From positions 1 to 64,000 of the forward strand of contig JAGUQW010000012.1 of the NCBI GenBank assembly GCA_030154445.1: a stretch of DNA of 64,000 nucleotides, in the 5' to 3' direction. The position numbers were made by a program, and so were the translations under genes. Each line of letters starts with the position of its first letter. Position 1 is the first letter of the stretch. This DNA comes from Spirochaetota bacterium. Lineage in GTDB: Bacteria; Spirochaetota; Brevinematia; Brevinematales; Brevinemataceae. Under the pieces are notes generated by a model that did no database searches, was not told the DNA's origin, and saw only the letters and a list, made by a program, of their open reading frames with translations. This document shows, piece by piece, positions 36,853 to 45,811 of this stretch.

Positions 36853-37556
36853 GCTTGGACTCCTAATATCATTTTTATACTAGCATTGTATCTATAATTA
36901 ATACTAGTAACAAAGTATTGTTCATCTGATGAAATAACAATATCCCCGATTTCTAATTCTGGAATAGGGAATATTGAGATTTTTGATGATTCAACACTTT
37001 TTGTACAATTACTGATATTATATTGTTGAGCATTTTTTCTTTGTAAGTGATCCATGACAACTACCTGATTTTTTTTGTTAACAAAGTAGTTCATGTTATG
37101 AATACTGAGAACTTTTTTCAAATTCTCAGCTTTAGTATTTTTAAACACGATACGATTATTTGTGTGATTTGTTGCTTCAAATTTAATATTAGAAACAAAA
37201 CTATCAATAATTTGTTTTGTATCACATTTGAGAAATGTTTCTTCGTATATTTTTGAGTCTACACAATTATAATAAGCAGTAATATTTATTTTATTTGGAG
37301 AAAATGAAATATTTATAATTTTACCTTTAAAAATCAATGTTTTTTCTGTATTATTATTCTGTATAGATACAAAACAAGAATTTCCAACTTTGGGTACTAA
37401 ATTTATTTTAGAGGCATATTGATTATTAATAGTTATTTCTGCAGTGATAGTGGGATTATTTATCTCTTTTTTCACTTTAAAATTGAAGTTCGATGCTAGA
37501 TGTGTTTTATTGATTGTTAAAAAAGAAAAGCAAGATTTAATAATTTTTTGATCCAT
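36840..37556 (-). CDS. Baseplate hub protein, gpD / Mu gp44-like (putative)
   Basis: It has 238 residues and a beta-rich first half with TLIFKGKIINISFSPNKINITAY, followed by CDTKQIIDSF and NLKKVLSIHNMNYFVNKKNQVVVM, which fits the split-barrel hub of gpD proteins. The end (LEIGDIVISSDEQYFVTSINYRYN) is typical too. The order hub then spike is conserved in contractile tails. Confidence 0.65.
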   Translation of the reverse strand: MDQKIIKSCFSFLTINKTHLASNFNFKVKKEINNPTITAEITINNQYASKINLVPKVGNSCFVSIQNNNTEKTLIFKGKIINISFSPNKINITAYYNCVDSKIYEETFLKCDTKQIIDSFVSNIKFEATNHTNNRIVFKNTKAENLKKVLSIHNMNYFVNKKNQVVVMDHLQRKNAQQYNISNCTKSVESSKISIFPIPELEIGDIVISSDEQYFVTSINYRYNASIKMILGVQACQQ

Positions 37557-37568
37557 AATGAACCTCTT

Positions 37569-38096
37569 TTATATAGATTTTTTTTCTATAGAAATATCAT
37601 CTACATTGCTTTGATCGTAAGTAGGAAATACAATTTCTTCAAAAGTAATACTAATAGTAATATAATCTTTAGTATTATTTTCAGAACTATTTAAATTGGT
37701 AAAACATACTTGATTAATCCCTCGTTTGTTAATATGTGTGTTTTTAATATTATAGTAAGAGGGCATAATAGAGACTTTTTCATCTTGAGTATTACTCTTA
37801 TTTACTATTTTGTTGGAAGATTCTTCAGTATCTTTGAACAAACGCTCTAATTCTTGAAGTATGTGATAAGAAGTTTTGAATCCGTCTTTGATCAATAATA
37901 GAGAAATTGATATAGATTTTTCTTTGTAGCCGCTAGCTACTTTTTTATTTTCTGTTCCTACAGATCCAGAATTATCCCATATAATTTCACCACCTATAGA
38001 TAAACTTTGTAATATTCCAGGTAAAGGAGTTTCTTTTTTTGTAATAGTGTTAGTAAGGATTATATTAGATTCACTAGAATCATTTCTTATTTTCAT
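37569..38096 (-). CDS. Prophage baseplate/tail protein (hub-adaptor candidate)
   Basis: No clear family. The first 60 residues are beta-rich with LPGILQSLSIGGEIIWDN, and the end DYITISITFEEIVFPTYD resembles tail adaptor proteins that precede the hub gene. It is 12 bp upstream of that gene. An AAGGAA site precedes the ATG. Confidence 0.5.
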   Translation of the reverse strand: MKIRNDSSESNIILTNTITKKETPLPGILQSLSIGGEIIWDNSGSVGTENKKVASGYKEKSISISLLLIKDGFKTSYHILQELERLFKDTEESSNKIVNKSNTQDEKVSIMPSYYNIKNTHINKRGINQVCFTNLNSSENNTKDYITISITFEEIVFPTYDQSNVDDISIEKKSI

Positions 38097-38259
38097 GATC
38101 TTTCCTTAGATATTATTTTAAAATAAATATTTCTAATTATTATTCTCCTTAATAATTAGATAACCTCAGTGATGTCAAACATTGTAATATTTATTGAATT
38201 GTTAATTAATATTGTTATGATTTTGTAACTTAAAAGAATAAAAAATAATAAAGACAGTA

Positions 38260-38283
38260 CCTTCCCTTTTTGAATAGGGAAGG
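38260..38283 (-). terminator. Hairpin after major capsid gene (partial terminator)
   Basis: CCTTCCCT pairs with AGGGAAGG around an 8-9 base loop. On the minus strand it is followed by T-rich sequence. It may set capsid expression above that of the downstream tail genes. Confidence 0.55.
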
Positions 38284-38297
38284 ATACCAAAGATCAT

Positions 38298-39227
38298 TTA
38301 CAGTACATTTTTGAATAGAAATCCAGCTTCATAATTGGCAACAGCCCAACCTAATCTTTCATCAATTGCTGTTACATCACTAGTTGTTCTTTCATCAAAA
38401 TAATCTCTCATTTCAGAATAACCAAGAGGAGCTCTCACAGTAATTCCAAAGCTCAAATCTTCAAGGCTATAAATAGTATTAGGAACATAAGCAAGCACAA
38501 CATTATTTCCCCAAGTATAAGATAATTTATCCTCGTGTTGATACATATTATCTGCAATAATTACTTTATCTACAGCAATGATTTTAGCAAAATCTTCTGT
38601 AGTAATACCAGCTTTTAAACTCGTATTAGGAAGGCGATCTATAAGATTTTTCTTATATCGAAGTACTTGCCACACGGTATCAGAGATAACACATTTATTT
38701 GGATAAACGCCTATGCTATTTTTTATTTTTGTACGCGCAATTTCTATTTGTGCAATAGGATCACTAGCTGTATTACCCCATAAATTAGTCGTACTAGGAG
38801 TTGTAGTATGTTCTCCATATTTAGTTGCATCGAGGATATCTTTCACTTGAGATGCTTCTATGGAATTCATCATTTTATCATAAGCATTACGCATACGAGC
38901 TTCTCTCATTAGTAAGGAACTTTGACTAATATCAGTAGATCCAATTAACTCGGCTCTATCAACAGAACTTTCAACAGTGTATCTATGTACAGAAAGGGAT
39001 ATCCAAGATTTGATATAATTCTGTGTTCTTTTTGCTTCTGTTCCATATTCACGACGAAAATCTGAAAGTTGTAGATGTTCTGCTCCCAAATGAGCAATTT
39101 TATAAGTTTCTCTTGCGACGGTAGCTTCAAAAAGAGGCATTAATTCATATCCAAAACGAGCTTGTCTAGGATAGCTCAAAGCAAATCTTTCTAGGATTAC
39201 AGGGAAGTTATTTTCTTGAAGAGACAT
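38298..39227 (-). CDS. Major capsid protein
   Basis: It has 309 residues. The N-terminus (FALSYPRQARFGYELMPLF) and the later VHRYTVESSVDRAELIGS, NKCVISDTVWQVLRYKK and AYVPNTIYSLEDLSFGITVRAP are the usual phrases of HK97-fold capsids of the Mu-like/E type. It is followed by a hairpin and preceded by the protease/scaffold gene, the normal head order. AGGTCC lies before the ATG. Confidence 0.82.
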   Translation of the reverse strand: MSLQENNFPVILERFALSYPRQARFGYELMPLFEATVARETYKIAHLGAEHLQLSDFRREYGTEAKRTQNYIKSWISLSVHRYTVESSVDRAELIGSTDISQSSLLMREARMRNAYDKMMNSIEASQVKDILDATKYGEHTTTPSTTNLWGNTASDPIAQIEIARTKIKNSIGVYPNKCVISDTVWQVLRYKKNLIDRLPNTSLKAGITTEDFAKIIAVDKVIIADNMYQHEDKLSYTWGNNVVLAYVPNTIYSLEDLSFGITVRAPLGYSEMRDYFDERTTSDVTAIDERLGWAVANYEAGFLFKNVL

Positions 39228-39391
39228 AAGGACCTCATTAAATATATTATTTTTACTATGTTATTTTTTTAGTATGAATATTATACAACTGTCATATTAT
39301 AAAATAAGATCTCTATAAAAAATTATGGAAAATAGATTTCTTTAGTATTATTTACAGTCGTAGTATTATTTATACTAAAGTAATAACGAAT

Positions 39392-39841
39392 TTACACAGA
39401 ATTTTTACTCAAAATATTCTTAGCTTGTTTATAAGCATCGCTTCGTGATAATCCTTCTGCATAAAATTTTTCAACTTCATCAGCAAAAACAGCGCTTTCT
39501 TCTATGCTCGTAGTTTCTGAAAAATTGGCAATTCCTTTTTCTGGAGTAGGTACTTTATCTTGAAATCGATGGCTATAAATTGGTTGATAATAATCTTGTA
39601 TAAAGTCAGTAAATGAAGCGACAGATTCTTGAGGATTTATGCCTTTTTCTGATAATTTTAAGGCCTTTATCCGTACTTGCTCTGCCATTTCACTACTAAT
39701 TTTTTTGTCTACAATTATTTTTTCAATTTCTAAATCAATTTCTTTTTCAATTTGCTTTTTTTTCAATTCTTCTTTCAATTTGATAATTTCTGATAATGCT
39801 TCTTGTAATTGTATATATAATTCTTGTTCTTTTGTATTCAT
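39392..39841 (-). CDS. Nested scaffold protein (in-frame internal start)
   Basis: An ATG at 39841 with AAGGAA 5 bases upstream lies inside the protease gene in the same frame and would give a 149-residue, highly helical protein. Overlapping protease and scaffold genes of this kind are known in Mu (I and Z) and lambda (C and Nu3). This is inferred from the ribosome site and domain boundary. Confidence 0.55.
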   Translation of the reverse strand: MNTKEQELYIQLQEALSEIIKLKEELKKKQIEKEIDLEIEKIIVDKKISSEMAEQVRIKALKLSEKGINPQESVASFTDFIQDYYQPIYSHRFQDKVPTPEKGIANFSETTSIEESAVFADEVEKFYAEGLSRSDAYKQAKNILSKNSV

Positions 39842-40363
39842 TGTATTTCCTTGATTTTTATTTATTAATGACTGCTCTTTGAACACTTGTATTTTATCCC
39901 TAAGAGAATAAGGATACTCTGAGAAAAAAGCAACAACATCATTATTTTCTTCAGAAAAAGATAAGATAGTTTGTAATTTCCCTAGATTGGGAATAGCAGG
40001 TCTAGCTGCACCTAAAGCACCAACATGCCTAAGGCAATATTTACCTTGTTGAGGATTGCTAGGAGCTGTTGGTAAGAAAAAACTAGCACTAATATTTTTG
40101 AAATGATTTTGTTTAATTTCTTTCTTAAAATCTTCTGAAATATCAATAAAAGAGGCAAATAATTTATCTCCAATAATTTTTAATTTATCTATCCATCCCA
40201 TTGCTGGATCTTCATTAGTAGGATGTCCTTTTACAAGAGGAGCTGAATAGGGTTGGTAACTTTCTACTATTTCATCTAGAATTTGTGATGTTATTTGATA
40301 TTTTTTACCTGTTGCGTCTGTATAATTTCCTATTTTCAAAATAGGGATCATATGATTTTTCAT
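39392..40363 (-). CDS. Mu I-like prohead protease with scaffold domain
   Basis: The first 150 residues carry the Mu gpI pattern: a PLVKGHPTNEDPAMGWIDKL motif and ISASFFLPTAP, which should include the serine active site. Residues 175-323 are a helical, Glu/Lys-rich domain typical of scaffolds. A second ATG at 39841 would make the scaffold alone. It lies between portal and capsid genes. AGAGGT precedes the first ATG. Confidence 0.8.
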   Translation of the reverse strand: MKNHMIPILKIGNYTDATGKKYQITSQILDEIVESYQPYSAPLVKGHPTNEDPAMGWIDKLKIIGDKLFASFIDISEDFKKEIKQNHFKNISASFFLPTAPSNPQQGKYCLRHVGALGAARPAIPNLGKLQTILSFSEENNDVVAFFSEYPYSLRDKIQVFKEQSLINKNQGNTMNTKEQELYIQLQEALSEIIKLKEELKKKQIEKEIDLEIEKIIVDKKISSEMAEQVRIKALKLSEKGINPQESVASFTDFIQDYYQPIYSHRFQDKVPTPEKGIANFSETTSIEESAVFADEVEKFYAEGLSRSDAYKQAKNILSKNSV

Positions 40364-40386
40364 AAATACCTCTTTTAAATTATTGA

Positions 40387-41523
40387 TTATTTTTCTACTG
40401 ATTTTTGTATATCATTTTTGTTAAAATGGTAAGTTTTACATATATATTCTTCCGAGAATTCAAATCCCATATTGTGTAACATGGTATCTCGTTCTATACG
40501 AGATTTTTCGTCATCTTGTTCAGGTTTCCATGAAAAGATAACTCGAGAAGAAAAATTATTAATAAGACATAAGTGACGAATGAGTTTATTAATTGTTTCT
40601 GTAATAATACTTTTATCATCTTGAGTAATATCCTGTCTTACAATAGAAATACTTGTTTCATTTCCTAATTTTCCAGGAGTAGAATCCAAAGCACTAGAAT
40701 GTCCCAAAATAACTTTACTGATTTGCTTTGTACAAAGATCATAAAAGTCTTTAAATAAGTGAGAAGAGCTGTTTTTATCTGATTTTAGGATCTCTATAGA
40801 ATCAGATCCTTCGATAACCATAGCTCCAGAACTTCTAAATTCTTGAATGGCATGTAACATGGACATCTTTTTATCTTCGTTTGCTAATTCTACTCGTCCT
40901 ACAATGGAATCGTCACCAAAACGATCGATATATGATATCCATAGATCCATAGTTCCTCTTATCCATGTAGCACTCCAGAATACTCTCGTGAGTAAGCTTT
41001 CCCCATAAGGATTAATAAAAGTAGGTCTATATTGTACTAGCTCTACTTCTTTGTCTAGATCTCCAATTGTAATGTTAAGGGGCGTAGTATTGGTATGATT
41101 ACTAGGGATTAGTTGACATTTTTTATTAAAACAAAACCACTCACTAGGGAGAGAATTAATTTTGATGTACTCCCAATGATTATCAATTTTTTGTATAGGA
41201 TGTTGTAAGATTGTATACCCATACCACAGAGCATGAAATATTTCTCTAAAGATACTATTAATACCTAATTTTTCAAGATTACGAGTGATGAATTGAGTTT
41301 CTTCTTCGTTATCTCCTATAATCTCCCATGGATCACCAATAACGGCTGATTCTCTAGCAAGAATAGTACTTTGTACTTCAGGAGAATAGCTGAGATCTCT
41401 TAGAGCTTTGTGAGGAGAAACTCCATGAGTATGAAAAAAATGAAAATCAGGGTTAGGTAACTGACCCCACAATTGTAACATTTTTAATGTTTTTATTTTT
41501 TCTAGTTTATTTGTTTTAGCCAT
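40387..41523 (-). CDS. Portal protein, DUF935 / Mu gp29-like
   Basis: A 378-residue portal of the Mu family. Seen: RDLSYSPEVQSTILARESAVIGDPWEI near the start, HALWYGYTILQHP, NPYGESLLTRVFWSATWIRG and QISKVILGHSSALD, all typical of DUF935. It overlaps the terminase gene by 8 bases, so translation is coupled. The portal forms the DNA entry ring of the head. Confidence 0.88.
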   Translation of the reverse strand: MAKTNKLEKIKTLKMLQLWGQLPNPDFHFFHTHGVSPHKALRDLSYSPEVQSTILARESAVIGDPWEIIGDNEEETQFITRNLEKLGINSIFREIFHALWYGYTILQHPIQKIDNHWEYIKINSLPSEWFCFNKKCQLIPSNHTNTTPLNITIGDLDKEVELVQYRPTFINPYGESLLTRVFWSATWIRGTMDLWISYIDRFGDDSIVGRVELANEDKKMSMLHAIQEFRSSGAMVIEGSDSIEILKSDKNSSSHLFKDFYDLCTKQISKVILGHSSALDSTPGKLGNETSISIVRQDITQDDKSIITETINKLIRHLCLINNFSSRVIFSWKPEQDDEKSRIERDTMLHNMGFEFSEEYICKTYHFNKNDIQKSVEK

Positions 41524-43045
41524 AAAAAGAGCTCCTTTTGTGGAATTTATTTGCTTGTTTAGGGAGTACTTTATAGGTACTATTTGGTGTTGTTTTGATA
41601 TCTAATTTTAATAAAATATCAATAGCACTCGCTAAGGCATCCGGCCCATCATCATGAATAGTAGAGTTGGGAAAAAATATTAATTGTTCAATTAGTGTTT
41701 TTCCATGAATTGTCTTTCTGAATTTAGAATTAAAAAAAATACGATTTGTTTCGAATAGAGGTAATAAGCGTGAAATACGAAGTTCTTTTTTTTGGTATTG
41801 TTTGACGCCTGATAGTCTCAAGTCTATACCTTTATCTCTTGCAAATTTATCTAATTCTTTCATATAGTAAAATTGAAAAGAATTACTTTCTATATAAGTT
41901 CCCAAAATAGATTCTTGATGTTCTTGATAGATGGATATAACACTTTCAAAAAATGGAATATCAGCACCTTGAATTAAGGATGCATTAATAATCTCAAAGA
42001 TTCCCTTATGATCTTTACCCACTAATACACAAGCTTTGTAGTCATTATTTTTGATACCATCTACAGAAGGATCTATAAATAATACTTTAGAAGAATCTGG
42101 TAATATAGTGCCATCTTTGATATAAGATTCTTTAAACAAACCAGACTCATCATCTGTAGGCATATTCTGATATTCAGCATTAAAAGCTGAAATTCCCATT
42201 ATCACTTTTTGTTTTTGTAAAAAATGAAGCGGAAAACGCTGTTCCCATATAGATTTTTCCTTGCCTTTGTATGTGGGTTCTATAGCTTTATATATTTTTC
42301 TATTCCACATATTCCAAGGTTCTTCATCACTAAGAAGTAATGTTCCGACTACAGATCTCTTTCTCAATATAGTTCCAATGATTATTAATTTACCTCCAGG
42401 TGTGAGAGAAGGAATAAGTCCTCTTGTGATAATATTGAGTGTTTTAGTTACTATTTTTGGACTGATAGCTTCGTCGTCTTTTTCAATATCATCTAAAATA
42501 ATCAGATCTGGTCGATGTTCTCGTGAACGAAATCCCCTTATAGCTTGTTTTTTTCCTCTAGCTAATAGGCGTGTTTTATGAGCAATAAAATCACCGCCAG
42601 AACCTTGTTGAGGAAGAAGTTTTCCAAAATCTGATAAAATAAGCTGATTATCAGAAAATTCAATTCTAATAAAATCACAAAGATCTTCAGCCAAAGTATC
42701 TGTAGCAGATATAATGATAATAAATTTGTACTTCTCTATGAGAATACACCAAATAACATAAGCAAAACTAACTAAAGTAGATTTAGAGAATCCTCTAGGA
42801 GCTCCAATAATAAGGGGTGAATCACCTTTTTCTAATAAAGTGATGATTTCTTTATGAAATTTAGGGCTTTTTGTATTAGAATAATGAGGCAGATAGTTTT
42901 TAAAAAAGAACCAAAAATCTTTTTTTATTTTTTTTATTCGTTGATCTTTACTTTCTTTTTCTAAAGGAATAATAGAGTTATTAAATAATTCTATTATTTG
43001 AGGAATACTTTTTTTGAATTCTGTATAGGATATTTTTTTAGACAT
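41516..43045 (-). CDS. Terminase large subunit
   Basis: DNA-packaging motor. The ATPase has Walker A GAPRGFSKST (81-90) and Walker B LIILDDIEKD (181-190). The C-terminal nuclease has FIDPSVDG near 330 and DDGPDALASAID near 475, the acidic residues of the RNase H-like active site. Length 509 is normal. AGGAG precedes the ATG. It is the first large gene of the leftward head operon. Confidence 0.92.
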   Translation of the reverse strand: MSKKISYTEFKKSIPQIIELFNNSIIPLEKESKDQRIKKIKKDFWFFFKNYLPHYSNTKSPKFHKEIITLLEKGDSPLIIGAPRGFSKSTLVSFAYVIWCILIEKYKFIIIISATDTLAEDLCDFIRIEFSDNQLILSDFGKLLPQQGSGGDFIAHKTRLLARGKKQAIRGFRSREHRPDLIILDDIEKDDEAISPKIVTKTLNIITRGLIPSLTPGGKLIIIGTILRKRSVVGTLLLSDEEPWNMWNRKIYKAIEPTYKGKEKSIWEQRFPLHFLQKQKVIMGISAFNAEYQNMPTDDESGLFKESYIKDGTILPDSSKVLFIDPSVDGIKNNDYKACVLVGKDHKGIFEIINASLIQGADIPFFESVISIYQEHQESILGTYIESNSFQFYYMKELDKFARDKGIDLRLSGVKQYQKKELRISRLLPLFETNRIFFNSKFRKTIHGKTLIEQLIFFPNSTIHDDGPDALASAIDILLKLDIKTTPNSTYKVLPKQANKFHKRSSFYG

Positions 43046-43054
43046 TAAAAACTC

Positions 43055-43327
43055 CTATTTATAATTTAAAAATTTGTAAATAATATCCTTTAGTATGGTA
43101 TTTTTTTCAGGATAATATTTTTGAATAAAAGTTACAAAATCCTGCATAACACGAATTGTTTCATGTAGATGATCTATAGACCCTTCATATTTTTTTTTCA
43201 TAGAAATATATTTATCTAAAATTGATAATAAAGAATCATCATTTCTATCTTTTTCTATTTCTTGCATTGTGTATTTTATTTGTTCTTCTAACCAAGAGAT
43301 AACATTTATAGATTCTAATTTCTGCAT
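43055..43327 (-). CDS. Small helical protein at terminase small-subunit position
   Basis: A helical 90-residue protein with no recognised family (ISWLEEQIKYTMQEIEK, then long amphipathic helices). It ends 9 bp before the terminase gene, so a terminase small subunit is the natural guess, though no HTH is obvious. The ATG at 43327 has AAAGGGAA upstream; the longer frame from 43411 has none. Confidence 0.5.
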   Translation of the reverse strand: MQKLESINVISWLEEQIKYTMQEIEKDRNDDSLLSILDKYISMKKKYEGSIDHLHETIRVMQDFVTFIQKYYPEKNTILKDIIYKFLNYK

Positions 43328-43584
43328 AATAATATTCCCTTTTTGAACAATTGATGAGTTATTATAACATGGAAATGTGAAAATAAACTTAGATATAGTA
43401 ACGATTTTCAATTTATTTTCATGAAAAATTATTTTATCTATCTATATAAATAACAAGTTTTTATATATTTTTTTGTAAAATTTAATATAGAAATCGTGAA
43501 AATAGTTATCGTTTTATGATATTTTATAGTAAATCTTGGTGGAGAGTAAATACTAAAAATAGAATAAGGTGAAAAATTTTCTAA

Positions 43585-43621
43585 TCAAAAAAAGCCTACT
43601 ATCATAGTAGGCTTTTTTTGA
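43585..43621. terminator. Bidirectional terminator between repressor and late genes
   Basis: AAAAAAAGCCTACTA pairs with TAGTAGGCTTTTTTT around three bases. Confidence 0.88.
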
Positions 43622-43639
43622 CTTGATTTAATTTAATAA

Positions 43640-44290
43640 TCACATTTTATCTATATTTCCAATAACTTCTCCAAGTAGAATTAAATCTCCTAATTGAGTT
43701 GATCCTTTAGGGTAAATTTCGATTTCATAAAGAGGATTATCACTTTTGACAATGATTTCTCCCGATCCTTTTTTTTGGATACGTTTACAACGAAGCTCAT
43801 TATCTTGAAGAAAAATAAATATCCCTTCAGATTTTAAACAATCACTTTTTTTGACTAAGATCCAAGAATTTTTAGCAATTGTGGGTTCCATAGAATCCCC
43901 ATTAATTTTGATGATGACAACATCTAATCCCCAATAATTTTTGAATTCAAGTCCAATTTCTGTTGTACCAATCATTAGTTCATTTTCATTGATTATACCC
44001 ATCCCAGCAGAAGCTTGAACATCTACAATAGGTACAGAATAGGATGCAGGAATAGAATCTATTTTTGTAGAGATTTCTGATTTGAACATATGCCCTTGAC
44101 CTGTAAGTAACCAAGATACATTTACTCCTATTTTATCAATTTTAGTTAATATTGGTGCTTTCAAACTAGTTTCATTTGTTTCTATTCTAGATACTATCAT
44201 CGTTGCTATATCCAACTTTTCTCCGAATTTCGACTGAGATAATTCCATAGCTTTTCTGACTTTTCTGACCCTATCACCATAATTTATCAT
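43640..44290 (-). CDS. LexA/CI-like repressor with S24 peptidase domain
   Basis: Residues 1-65 are a helix-turn-helix of the HTH_3 type (LSQSKFGEKLDIATMIVSRIE). A linker holds the probable self-cleavage site Ala-Gly at 95-96. The S24 domain has the nucleophile Ser133 in GDSMEPT and Lys169 in LRCKR. Such proteins hold a prophage silent and are inactivated by RecA after DNA damage. It is divergent from the early genes, with a large palindrome between them. Confidence 0.92.
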   Translation of the reverse strand: MINYGDRVRKVRKAMELSQSKFGEKLDIATMIVSRIETNETSLKAPILTKIDKIGVNVSWLLTGQGHMFKSEISTKIDSIPASYSVPIVDVQASAGMGIINENELMIGTTEIGLEFKNYWGLDVVIIKINGDSMEPTIAKNSWILVKKSDCLKSEGIFIFLQDNELRCKRIQKKGSGEIIVKSDNPLYEIEIYPKGSTQLGDLILLGEVIGNIDKM

Positions 44291-44319
44291 AAAAACTCTC
44301 CAATTTCGTTAAAAATGTA

Positions 44320-44348
44320 TTGACATTATTATCAATTTGTGATATATT
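44320..44348 (+). promoter_or_regulatory. Early rightward promoter
   Basis: TTGACA (44320-44325), 17-bp spacer, TATATT (44343-44348). It points to the early genes and overlaps the palindrome at 44333-44364, so a bound repressor would block it. Confidence 0.75.
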
Positions 44349-44364
44349 GATATATCATAAATTG
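44333..44364. promoter_or_regulatory. Repressor operator palindrome
   Basis: CAATTTGTGATATA and TATATCATAAATTG are inverted repeats with one mismatch around TTGA. The site covers the -10 region of the early promoter. A second, shorter palindrome (GATAA-TATG-TTATC, 44373-44386) follows and may be another operator. Confidence 0.7.
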
Positions 44365-44448
44365 AGTGAAATGATAATATGTTATCGGAATTATTTAAGG
44401 TTAAACTTAATAGTATTTATATGAAATAAATTGAAATAGGAGGTGTAT

Positions 44449-44751
44449 ATGCCAACATGTATTGAAAGAATGTCAACGACTGAAGTTATAATTGAAGAAA
44501 ATGATATTCAATTAATAGGAAAAATTGTCAGTAATATTAAAAAAAACAAAGGAGTTCAGGAATTTTTTATAACTATTTTTTATAGTGATACTGGTGAAAA
44601 ATATTTGTTATTAGTACCATCAAATCATCCCATATTGATAGAGTCTTGTTTTCACCTTGAAAATAAAAAATGTTATATAGGTGTACGAAAGTACAGTTCT
44701 CCATGGGAAGATAGGTACAAATTGTTATGGACTTTAGCGTATGAAGTTTGA
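44449..44751 (+). CDS. Prophage early protein of unknown function
   Basis: A 100-residue protein starting PTCIERMSTTEVI, with alternating strands and several Cys and Tyr residues. No family recognised. GGAGGT lies 5 bases before the ATG at 44449. It is the first gene after the early promoter, so its product appears first when the repressor is lost. Confidence 0.6.
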   Translation: MPTCIERMSTTEVIIEENDIQLIGKIVSNIKKNKGVQEFFITIFYSDTGEKYLLLVPSNHPILIESCFHLENKKCYIGVRKYSSPWEDRYKLLWTLAYEV

Positions 44752-44770
44752 TAAGATAGGGAGTAAGAAT

Positions 44771-45253
44771 ATGGAAAAATATAATATAAGCATAAAAAAT
44801 GATATTATTATAAAATCTCAGTTATATGTAGATTTTATAAGGAAAGTCGAAAAAATTGAAGTATCTATGAATCAAGATATCGATAATGTCAAAAAAAGAT
44901 ATAACAAAAAAAATTTACTTTTAAAAAACACGATCAAAGACTTAACAAATGATATTAAATCACTTGTTAATGCTAATAAAGATGTGATTTTTAAAGATAA
45001 TAGAAGATACTTGGATTTAAATTTTGTTACTATTGGATATAGAAAGAGTTCTGAGATATGTATTCCTATCTTACAAAAAGATAATATTATACATTATATA
45101 GAAAAAAATAATCTTATGGAATGCTTGGATATAAAGAAATCTATTAAAAAATCAGTATTATCATCATGGAGTGATCATCAATTATCAGAAATTGGTATTA
45201 TCAGAAAATATAAAGATAATTTTTACTTAGATATAAAAAAAGATGAGTTATAG
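44771..45253 (+). CDS. Gam-like host-nuclease inhibitor
   Basis: The helical first 75 residues with Lys/Asn-rich heptads, then the segment NKDVIFKDNRRYLDLNFVTIGYRKSSEI, match Mu Gam proteins, which bind DNA ends and protect them from exonucleases. The C-terminal helix pair also fits. The ATG at 44771 has AGGGAG upstream. A longer frame from 44741 overlaps the previous gene. Confidence 0.72.
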   Translation: MEKYNISIKNDIIIKSQLYVDFIRKVEKIEVSMNQDIDNVKKRYNKKNLLLKNTIKDLTNDIKSLVNANKDVIFKDNRRYLDLNFVTIGYRKSSEICIPILQKDNIIHYIEKNNLMECLDIKKSIKKSVLSSWSDHQLSEIGIIRKYKDNFYLDIKKDEL

Positions 45254-45263
45254 GGAGGGTAAT

Positions 45264-45704
45264 ATGATTGATTTTATCAAAGAACTTTCAAATAGTGATA
45301 GTGAATTTTTATCTATTATGCTTTTATTTGACAAATGGGTGGTAGGAAATAGACATCGTGTTATATATATTCCTGAATACATGTTAATGTCTAAAATCAG
45401 TAGAAAAAATAAAGGGATATATTCTAAAACTATTTTTGATGATAAATTACTTCTTGCTACTATTATAAAATTCACACCTTATACAGCACTAAATAAAACA
45501 AGAAGTATACTAAGTAATTTTGGAGGTACGATCGTTTATATTCCAAGATTAGAAAGTGTATGTCGTAGTATTCGAAATGATAACATTAAAACTTGTTTTC
45601 AATTAGGATTTTCTCATAATGATTTGAAAAAATGTTTTAATATGTCTTATTCAGGAATTAGAAAAATTATTACTTTAAAAAAAACGCAGGATTCAGCTAT
45701 ATAG
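45264..45704 (+). CDS. Mor-like transcription activator
   Basis: The C-terminal 80 residues carry the Mor/C pattern: FGGTIVYIPRLESVCRSIRNDNI, then FQLGFSHNDLKKCFNMSYSGIRKII, a dimerisation strand and a helix-turn-helix. In Mu, Mor turns on the middle promoter and C the late ones, so this protein may activate the leftward late genes. GGGAGGG precedes the ATG at 45264. It is the last early gene seen. Confidence 0.78.
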   Translation: MIDFIKELSNSDSEFLSIMLLFDKWVVGNRHRVIYIPEYMLMSKISRKNKGIYSKTIFDDKLLLATIIKFTPYTALNKTRSILSNFGGTIVYIPRLESVCRSIRNDNIKTCFQLGFSHNDLKKCFNMSYSGIRKIITLKKTQDSAI

Positions 45705-45768
45705 CATTCTCCTACGTTTACCCCAATTCATAAGGTTTTGATATTTTCAAATTAATATTTTAAAATAA

Positions 45769-45811
45769 AAAAGCTCACAGGACTGTATTGTGCTAGATCC
45801 CGTGAGCTTTT
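45769..45811. terminator. Hairpin shared by early genes and leftward RNA
   Basis: AAAAGCTCACAGGA pairs with TCCCGTGAGCTTTT (one mismatch) around 15 bases. The minus-strand copy ends in a T-run and would terminate the structured leftward RNA; the plus strand has only a short T-run. Confidence 0.7.
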
